From assembly GCA_035544395.1 (NCBI GenBank), contig DATKFM010000251.1, positions 1 through 13,661 of the forward strand: DNA of 13,661 nucleotides, given 5' to 3'. Every line of letters starts with the position of its first letter. The first letter of the stretch is position 1. A program made the translations under genes and the position numbers. Below are positions 8,454 to 13,661 of the stretch, in pieces. The stretch is from DATKFM01 sp035544395. GTDB lineage: Bacteria; Pseudomonadota; Alphaproteobacteria; Dongiales; Dongiaceae. The notes beneath the pieces were generated by a model, which saw nothing but the letters and a program-made list of their open reading frames with translations, did not search any database and was not told the origin of the DNA.

Positions 8454-8494
8454 GTCATTTGTCCGTCTGCCGCCTCCAAGGGAAAGCGCCTTTT

Positions 8495-9418
8495 GTGATC
8501 GTCATCTTCGGCTCGCTCAGTATCGATCTCGTCGTGTCGGTGACCGCGTTGCCGCGTCCTGGCGAAACAGTCCTTGGCCCGGGCTATCGTGCCGTGCCGG
8601 GCGGCAAGGGCGCCAATCAGGCGGTGGCTGCACGCCGCGCGGGCGCCGAAGTCCGCATGGTTGGCGCGGTCGGCAGCGATGGTTTTGCCGACGGCGCGCT
8701 GGCGATGCTGCGGGAGGCTGCTGTCGACTTGAATCAGTTGCGCAAAAGCCTCCAGCCCACCGGCGCCGCCTTCATCGCTGTCGATGTGAAGGGGGCCAAT
8801 CTGATCTTCGTTGCCTCCGGCGCCAACCAGGAGGCGCGCCAGACGGATGTTCCCGACAACTGGCTGGGGCCAGGCACATTGATCATCCTGCAGATGGAAG
8901 TGCCTTTTGCAGAAAATTGGAGCCTGGTGAAGCGAGCCCGCAAGGCTGGTGCGCGGATCCTTCTCAATTGCGCGCCGGCGGCGCCTGTTCCCGCCCATGT
9001 CCTGGCGGAACTGGATTGGCTCGTGGTGAATGAAACCGAAGCCGTGCAGGTGGCTCGGGCGCAGGGCAGCACCACAAGCGATGCGATCTCAGCCGCCCAG
9101 GCCATCGCCAAGGGCGGAATGGCTACCGTCATCGTGACGCTCGGCGAACAGGGTGCGCGGGCTTATTCGCCGGCAGGTCCGGATTTGTCCATCGGCTCGC
9201 TGGCCGTCAAAGCCATCGATACAACTGCCGCTGGAGATGCCTTTGTCGGCGCCTTCGCGGCGGCAATGGATCGCGGGCAGGATTTGGCGGCGGCGCTGCG
9301 CTATGGCAGCGTGGCGGGCGCCTTGACCTGTGAGGTGGTGGGGGCGCAACCGAGCTTGCCGCTGCAAGCCGCCATCGACAGCAGGCTACCGGAACTGCCG
9401 GTGGCCGTTCGCTTATAG
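8495..9418 (+). CDS. PfkB/ribokinase-family carbohydrate kinase
   Basis: A 307-residue cytosolic kinase that transfers phosphate from ATP to a sugar or sugar-like alcohol. The N-terminal substrate signature reads GSLSIDLVV (6-14) and PGGKGANQAVAARRAGA (35-51). The C-terminal signature DTTAAGDAFVGAF (242-254) holds the anion hole and the catalytic base D248. VNETEA (178-183) is also typical. It is closest to ribokinase (RbsK type), but PfkB enzymes change substrate easily and the neighbours suggest something other than plain ribose. The frame opens at a TTG at 8459. I chose the GTG at 8495, which follows AAGGGA by 11 bases and places the family's first beta strand (IVIFGS) at the N-terminus. 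It heads a five-gene rightward operon, with the next start 28 bases on. Confidence 0.88.
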   Translation: MIVIFGSLSIDLVVSVTALPRPGETVLGPGYRAVPGGKGANQAVAARRAGAEVRMVGAVGSDGFADGALAMLREAAVDLNQLRKSLQPTGAAFIAVDVKGANLIFVASGANQEARQTDVPDNWLGPGTLIILQMEVPFAENWSLVKRARKAGARILLNCAPAAPVPAHVLAELDWLVVNETEAVQVARAQGSTTSDAISAAQAIAKGGMATVIVTLGEQGARAYSPAGPDLSIGSLAVKAIDTTAAGDAFVGAFAAAMDRGQDLAAALRYGSVAGALTCEVVGAQPSLPLQAAIDSRLPELPVAVRL

Positions 9419-9446
9419 AAAAAAACAAAGACTGGGGAAGGGGCCG

Positions 9447-10763
9447 ATGGCCGCTCGCGAAGAGCTAATCCTGCTGGCGTGGAACGATCTCGTGGGAATC
9501 ACCCGGGGGCGCGGCATTCCCCTGGCTGCCTATGCCGAGCGCAAGAAACTCGGCATCAACTGGGCGATGGCCGGACATGCTCTGACACCATTCGAGGATA
9601 TCGCGGACAATCCCTGGGGCGCGTTGATGGAAGCGCAGATGCTTCCCGATCCGTCGACCCGCGTGCGCGTGGAGATCGCCAAGGGTTATCCGCCGCTCGG
9701 CTTCGTCCTGTGCGACGGCTACAACCTCGATGGCACCGTCTGGGATTCCTGCACGCGGGGATTCTATCGTGCGGCCTTGCAGGATCTGGAAAAAGAGGCG
9801 GGCCTGCGGTTCTACAGTTCGCCGGAATTGGAATTCAGCCTGCTGGGGGCCAGCCTGCCGAACACGACGCCGTTCTCGCTGGAGGCGTTCCGGCTCGTCC
9901 CGGACTTCGCCTTGCGCTGCATCGAGGCGTTGCGGCAGGCCGGCGCCGAGCCGGAGACTTTCGAGCCGGAGTATGGCATCAATCAATTTGAGGTCAGCTG
10001 CCGCCCTGCCATCGGCATTGCCGCGGCGGACCGCACTCTCATCGTCAAGGAAGTGATACGCGAAGTGGCGCGGCGCGCCGGTTATCGCGCCAGCTTCACG
10101 CCGAAGATCGCTCTCGACCGGCCAGGTAATGGCGCCCATGTGCATTTCAGCCTGCAAAGCAGGGACGGCAAGCCTGCGACCTACGATGTGTCACGTCCCG
10201 GGGCCTTGAGCGAAAAGGCGGGGCAGTTTGCCGCCGGCGTCGTCAGGCATACGCCGGCGATCTGCGCATTTTCCGCGCCCACGCCGCCGTCCTATTTTCG
10301 GCTCGGCCCGCAGCATTGGAGCTCCGGCTATGCCTGCCTGGGATTGAACAATCGCGAGGCATCGCTGCGCATCTGCCTGCCGCCGAAGGGCGACGCCGCA
10401 AGGATGCGGCGCCTGTACAATCTCGAATACCGGCCCGTGGACAGCACATCGAGTCCCTATCTCGTGCTCGGCCTTCTCGTACGCGCCGGCCTGCAGGGTA
10501 TACGTGAGAAGCTGCCGCTGCCGGCGCTTTCGTTCGAAGATCCGCACGATCTGGGCGCCGAGAAGCGGCGCAAGTTGGGCATTGCGGCGCTGCCGGGAAC
10601 GCTGAGCGAAGCGTTGGACACGCTAGAGCGGGACAAGGTGGTCAAAAGCTGGTTCTCCGATAATCTGTGGAAGGCCTACATATCGGTGAAGCGCAAAGAG
10701 GTGGATATGTTCAAGAACGCGACCGCCGAAGAAATCATGAACCGATATGCCAATGCCTACTGA
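9447..10763 (+). CDS. Glutamine-synthetase-like gamma-glutamyl ligase (FluG C-terminal type)
   Basis: A 438-residue member of the GS I superfamily. Such enzymes activate the gamma-carboxyl of glutamate with ATP and join it to ammonia or, in many paralogues, to an amine. All catalytic landmarks are present: the metal-binding ELE (127-129), EYGINQFEV with E175 and E182, the glutamate loop GNGAHVHFSL with H231, NNREASLRI (301-309), and LEYRPVDSTSSPYL (326-339). The adenylylation motif NLYDLP of housekeeping GlnA is missing, and the N-terminal beta-grasp is divergent. This points to a specialised ligase such as a gamma-glutamylamide synthetase rather than the nitrogen-assimilation enzyme. The ATG at 9447 follows a strong GGGGAAGGGG ribosome site. 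Its 3' end overlaps the next gene by 17 bases. The amine substrate cannot be told from sequence. Confidence 0.9.
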   Translation: MAAREELILLAWNDLVGITRGRGIPLAAYAERKKLGINWAMAGHALTPFEDIADNPWGALMEAQMLPDPSTRVRVEIAKGYPPLGFVLCDGYNLDGTVWDSCTRGFYRAALQDLEKEAGLRFYSSPELEFSLLGASLPNTTPFSLEAFRLVPDFALRCIEALRQAGAEPETFEPEYGINQFEVSCRPAIGIAAADRTLIVKEVIREVARRAGYRASFTPKIALDRPGNGAHVHFSLQSRDGKPATYDVSRPGALSEKAGQFAAGVVRHTPAICAFSAPTPPSYFRLGPQHWSSGYACLGLNNREASLRICLPPKGDAARMRRLYNLEYRPVDSTSSPYLVLGLLVRAGLQGIREKLPLPALSFEDPHDLGAEKRRKLGIAALPGTLSEALDTLERDKVVKSWFSDNLWKAYISVKRKEVDMFKNATAEEIMNRYANAY

Positions 10764-11889
10764 TATTGCCGCCGATCTGAAGCTGATCGATCATCATTGC
10801 CACGGCCTGGTGCCGCGCGATGTCACGCGCAAGCAATTCGAACTGATGATCTCCGAGAGCTTTGTCGACGCGCCCGTGGGGACCAGCCATTTCGACACGC
10901 CGCTCGGATTGGCGATCCGGGCGAAATGCGCACCTATCCTCGATCTCGATCCCTTTCCCGATCCCGATGCCTATATCGAGCGCCGTGCGGCATTGGGGGC
11001 CGCCGAGGTAAATCGGCGGTTCGTAAAGGCGGCCAATTGCGGCCTGTTGCTGATCGATAGCGGATTTCGATCCACCGATATTCTCACGCCACCGCAAATG
11101 GCCGAGGCCGTTGGCGTTCCCGCGCGCGAAATAGTGCGAATCGAGGCGATTGCCGAGCGGGTCGGCAAGTCCGGTGTCGGCGCCGCCGATTTCTCGCGTG
11201 CGTTTGCCGACGAGCTGGCGGCTGCCAGCAAGACGGCCGTCGGGCTCAAGTCGGTCATCGCCTATCGTGGCGGTTTCGATTTCGATCCGGCGCCGCCGAG
11301 CAAGGACGGCGTCGTCGCAGCGGCCGGCAAGTGGCTGCCGGAGATCCAGGCCGGCCGCACCCGCATGGAAGAGCCGACGCTGCTGCGCCATGGCCTGTGG
11401 ATGGGCGCCGAACTGGCCAGGCAACGCAAGATGCCGATCCAATTCCATGTCGGGTTCGGCGATCGGGATGCGATTGTCCACAAGAACAATCCGTCCCTGC
11501 TGATGCCGTTCTTGGAATCGATGAACGAGATGGGCGTCAATATCACGATGCTCCATTGCTTCCCGTTCCATCGCGTCGCCGGATACCTGGCGGAGGTATT
11601 CCCCAACGTCTTTTTCGACGTGGGCGTCATTCTCCACTACACGGGGCCGTCCGCCTGGCGGATTCTCGGCGAGGCCCTGGAGATCGCGCCCTTTACCAAG
11701 CAGCTCTATAGCTCGGACGCCTTTGGCGTCGCCGAGTTCTACTATCTCGGGGCGCTGCTATTCCGCGCCGGCCTTCGCCGCCAGATGGATCAGTGGATCG
11801 CAGACGGTTTCTGTAATGTCCGGGAAGCGGAGCGCATCGCCGGTCTGATCGCCAGCGAGAACGCGCGCCGGATCTATCCGCTGGACTGA
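10747..11889 (+). CDS. Amidohydrolase-family protein, FluG/NodGS N-terminal type
   Basis: A 380-residue TIM-barrel metal hydrolase of the Amidohydro_2 group. Metal-site residues visible in order are the HCH of DHHCHG (H17, H19), a lysine in GLKSVIAYRGG (K168), H234 in QFHVGFGD, H270 in MLHCFPFHR and D324 in YSSDAFG. The sequence style (DTPLGLAIR, VKSVIAYR-like, HVGFGD, YSSDA.G..E) is that of the N-terminal half of fungal FluG and plant NodGS proteins, whose C-terminal half is a GS domain like the product of the gene just upstream. The ATG at 10747 overlaps that gene by 17 bases, so the two are translationally coupled and probably work on the same compound. A second ATG two codons later is possible. 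Reaction unknown: hydrolysis or decarboxylation both occur in this superfamily. Confidence 0.85.
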   Translation: MPMPTDIAADLKLIDHHCHGLVPRDVTRKQFELMISESFVDAPVGTSHFDTPLGLAIRAKCAPILDLDPFPDPDAYIERRAALGAAEVNRRFVKAANCGLLLIDSGFRSTDILTPPQMAEAVGVPAREIVRIEAIAERVGKSGVGAADFSRAFADELAAASKTAVGLKSVIAYRGGFDFDPAPPSKDGVVAAAGKWLPEIQAGRTRMEEPTLLRHGLWMGAELARQRKMPIQFHVGFGDRDAIVHKNNPSLLMPFLESMNEMGVNITMLHCFPFHRVAGYLAEVFPNVFFDVGVILHYTGPSAWRILGEALEIAPFTKQLYSSDAFGVAEFYYLGALLFRAGLRRQMDQWIADGFCNVREAERIAGLIASENARRIYPLD

Positions 11890-11895
11890 CCAACA

Positions 11896-12690
11896 ATGCC
11901 GTTGCTTGCACAGGGTGATCCACCGCCGTTCGAACTGTTCAACGGCGAGGGCCGCGCGCCGATCATGCTGTTTTGCGATCACGCCAGCCGGTTCATTCCA
12001 CCCAGCCTGCGGCAGCTTGGCCTGTCCGGCGATGATCTGACGCGTCATATCGCCTGGGATATCGGCGCCGCCGATATCACGCGGCATATGGCCCTGCAGT
12101 TGGATGCGCCGGCGGTGCTCTGCAACTATTCGCGGCTGATCGTCGACTGCAACCGGCTGCTGCGGGATCCGACGCTGATCCCGCAGACTAGCGACGGCAG
12201 CGCCGTTCCCGGCAATGTGACGTTGTCCGAAGCCGACAGACGGGCGCGCCTGGAGGCGATTTATGTTCCCTATCACAGGGCCATCGAGGATCTGGCGGAG
12301 GCCATGCGAGTCCGTCATGGCGTGGCGGCCGTGCTCTCGATCCATAGCTGCACCGATCGCATGAATGGCGAATTCCGGCCCTGGGAAATCGACATCTGCT
12401 GGGAGCGTGACGACCGGATCGCGGCACCCGTCATGGCGGCATTGCGGAACCTCGGCACGGTTACGGTCGGCGACAATCAGCCCTATGGGCTTGTCACCGG
12501 CGAAGATTGCAGCCTGCCGATTCATGGCATGCGCAGAGGCTGGCCCCATCTGCTGGTCGAGTTCAGGCAGGATCTGATTGGGACAGAGGTTGCGGCTCAG
12601 AAATGGGCGGACATCTTGTTGGCAGCGATCCGGCCAACGCTCGCACGGGCGGATCTGTTTCAAGCGCGCTTTTACGATCAGGCGGGATAG
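11896..12690 (+). CDS. N-formylglutamate amidohydrolase family protein
   Basis: A 264-residue member of the FGase family, whose best known members cleave N-formyl-L-glutamate to formate and glutamate at the end of histidine breakdown. Landmarks are FCDHAS (26-31), WDIGAAD (54-60), CNYSRLIVDCNR (76-87), LSIHSCTD (147-154) and LLVEFRQD (219-226), which give the expected metal and catalytic residues D28, H29, H150 and E222. The ATG at 11896 begins six bases after the preceding stop, without a strong ribosome site, so coupling is likely. No hut genes surround it. Operon-borne copies like this one may act on other N-acylated or N-formylated glutamate derivatives, which is an inference from context. 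Confidence 0.87.
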   Translation: MPLLAQGDPPPFELFNGEGRAPIMLFCDHASRFIPPSLRQLGLSGDDLTRHIAWDIGAADITRHMALQLDAPAVLCNYSRLIVDCNRLLRDPTLIPQTSDGSAVPGNVTLSEADRRARLEAIYVPYHRAIEDLAEAMRVRHGVAAVLSIHSCTDRMNGEFRPWEIDICWERDDRIAAPVMAALRNLGTVTVGDNQPYGLVTGEDCSLPIHGMRRGWPHLLVEFRQDLIGTEVAAQKWADILLAAIRPTLARADLFQARFYDQAG

Positions 12691-12697
12691 GCGACAG

Positions 12698-13661
12698 ATG
12701 AAAGAGACTCCCACGATCATCTTCCGGGGCGGGCAGGTCATCGACGGTTCCGGCGCTTCCGCCGTAACCGCAGATGTTGCGATCAACGGAGATCGCATTC
12801 TCGCGGTCGGCGATATCGGCGTGATTTCGAGTGCGGAGATTGTCGACATCGGCGGCCATGTGATCGCGCCCGGCTTCATCGATGTGCACACCCATGATGA
12901 CCGCCTGCTGCTGAGCTCGCCGGACATGTCGCCAAAGGCGAGCCAGGGCGTGACCACGGTCGTGACTGGCAATTGCGGCATCAGCCTGGCGCCGTTGACG
13001 CTCAGAGGATCGCCGCCGCCGCCCTTGGATCTGCTCGGCGACCAGACCTGGTACCGATTCGAGTCCTTCGCCTCTTACATGTCTGCGCTGGATCGCGCGC
13101 CGCCGGCGATCAATGCCGCCTGCCTCGTCGGCCATTCGACATTGCGGGTCGGCGTGATGGAGCGGCTGGAGCGCCCGGCCAATCCAGCCGAGATCAAGGA
13201 GATGCAGGCTCGATTGCAGGAAGCGCTCGATGCCGGCGTCGTCGGCTTCTCTACCGGCCTGGGCTATGAACCAGCGGAATCGGCGCCCACTGACGAGATC
13301 GTCGAGCTGGCCAAGCTGCTCAAAGCCGCCGGCGCCATTCACACGACGCACATGCGCGACGAGTCCGATCATGTGCTGGAGAGCCTGGACGAGACCTTTG
13401 ATATCGGCCGGCGTGCGGGTGTGCCTGTGGTCATTTCCCATCACAAAACGGCTGGGCAGCCGAATTTCGGGCGTTCGGTGGAGAGCCTCGCCAAGATCGA
13501 GAAGGCGCTGGGGCAACAACCTATCGGCCTGGACGCCTATCCCTATTCAGCTTCATCGACGATTCTGAGGGCCGATTGGGTCGGCGAAGCGACAAAGGTC
13601 ATCGTCGCCTGGTCGAAGAGCGCGCCGGATCAGGCTGGCCGGCTGGTGACTGACGTGGCGC
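12698..13661 (+). CDS. N-acyl-D-amino-acid deacylase (D-aminoacylase), N-terminal 321 residues
   Basis: The first two thirds of a zinc amidohydrolase that removes the acyl group from N-acyl-D-amino acids. The composite beta domain starts TIIFRGGQVIDGSGA, followed by APGFIDVHTHDD with H64 and H66, GVTTVVTGNCG with C93 (the metal-bridging cysteine of this family), VGFSTGLGYEP (182-192), THMRDESDH with H218, and VISHHK with H248. These agree in spacing with the zinc ligands of Alcaligenes D-aminoacylase. The typical length is about 480-500 residues, so the C-terminal third lies beyond the window. The ATG is eight bases after the preceding stop. Together with the FGase homologue it gives the operon two likely N-deacylating activities. 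Specificity (D-Glu, D-Asp or neutral residues) cannot be judged from this portion. Confidence 0.92.
   Translation, partial: MKETPTIIFRGGQVIDGSGASAVTADVAINGDRILAVGDIGVISSAEIVDIGGHVIAPGFIDVHTHDDRLLLSSPDMSPKASQGVTTVVTGNCGISLAPLTLRGSPPPPLDLLGDQTWYRFESFASYMSALDRAPPAINAACLVGHSTLRVGVMERLERPANPAEIKEMQARLQEALDAGVVGFSTGLGYEPAESAPTDEIVELAKLLKAAGAIHTTHMRDESDHVLESLDETFDIGRRAGVPVVISHHKTAGQPNFGRSVESLAKIEKALGQQPIGLDAYPYSASSTILRADWVGEATKVIVAWSKSAPDQAGRLVTDVA

Larger units (their letters stand above)
8030..8494. other. Divergent intergenic region between adhesin and catabolic operon
   Basis: About 465 bases without a credible gene. The core (about 8161-8260) is clearly AT-rich and holds overlapping TATAAT words on both strands (8247-8252 plus, 8250-8245 minus), but neither has a good -35 partner, so I do not place a start site. 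The flanks carry CtrA-like motifs on the adhesin side and a palindrome plus several stem-loops on the operon side. These are listed separately. Both divergent transcripts must begin here. Confidence 0.6.

Overview
The window is GC-rich throughout its genes and looks like an alphaproteobacterial chromosome. The grounds are an Rrf2-type SUF regulator placed directly before sufB, CtrA-like half-sites, and the overall style of the genes. The genus cannot be read from the sequence. All large features are chromosomal in character. I see no insertion sequence, phage gene, tRNA, rRNA or CRISPR array.

Left part (1-1523, minus strand): the start of a SUF iron-sulfur cluster assembly operon. An Rrf2/IscR-like repressor with three conserved cysteines is followed 18 bases later by sufB, which runs off the left edge. 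In front of the repressor lies a perfect 27-base palindrome of the IscR type, just downstream of a good -35/-10 pair. This is a textbook layout for an autoregulated Fe-S biogenesis operon.

Middle part (1571-8029, minus strand): a surface and signalling block. A 1409-residue RTX-type adhesin is built from six nearly identical 92-residue domains, two longer 126-127-residue domains, a cadherin-like domain and a calcium-binding nonapeptide repeat region. Downstream and co-oriented lie a periplasmic YfiR-like protein and a sensor histidine kinase with a periplasmic CHASE8-type region, joined by a GTGA overlap. In Pseudomonas, YfiR restrains a CHASE8 diguanylate cyclase (YfiN). Here the output domain is a histidine kinase instead. 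No cognate response regulator and no type I secretion genes are in view.

A divergent intergenic region (8030-8494) separates this from the right part. It is AT-rich in its middle and holds CtrA-like motifs, a perfect operator-like palindrome matching the FadR/GntR consensus, and several stem-loops in the leader of the rightward operon.

Right part (8495-13661, plus strand): a tightly packed catabolic operon of a PfkB/ribokinase-type sugar kinase, a glutamine-synthetase-like gamma-glutamyl ligase, a FluG-N-terminus-like amidohydrolase, an N-formylglutamate amidohydrolase and an N-acyl-D-amino-acid deacylase (cut by the right edge). The ligase and the amidohydrolase are, as two overlapping genes, the two halves of the eukaryotic FluG/NodGS fusion proteins. 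Together the operon encodes one enzyme that makes, and three that probably break, amide or related bonds. It looks like a route for an N-acylated or gamma-glutamylated compound whose identity is not visible here, and it is the most promising candidate for an undescribed pathway in the window.
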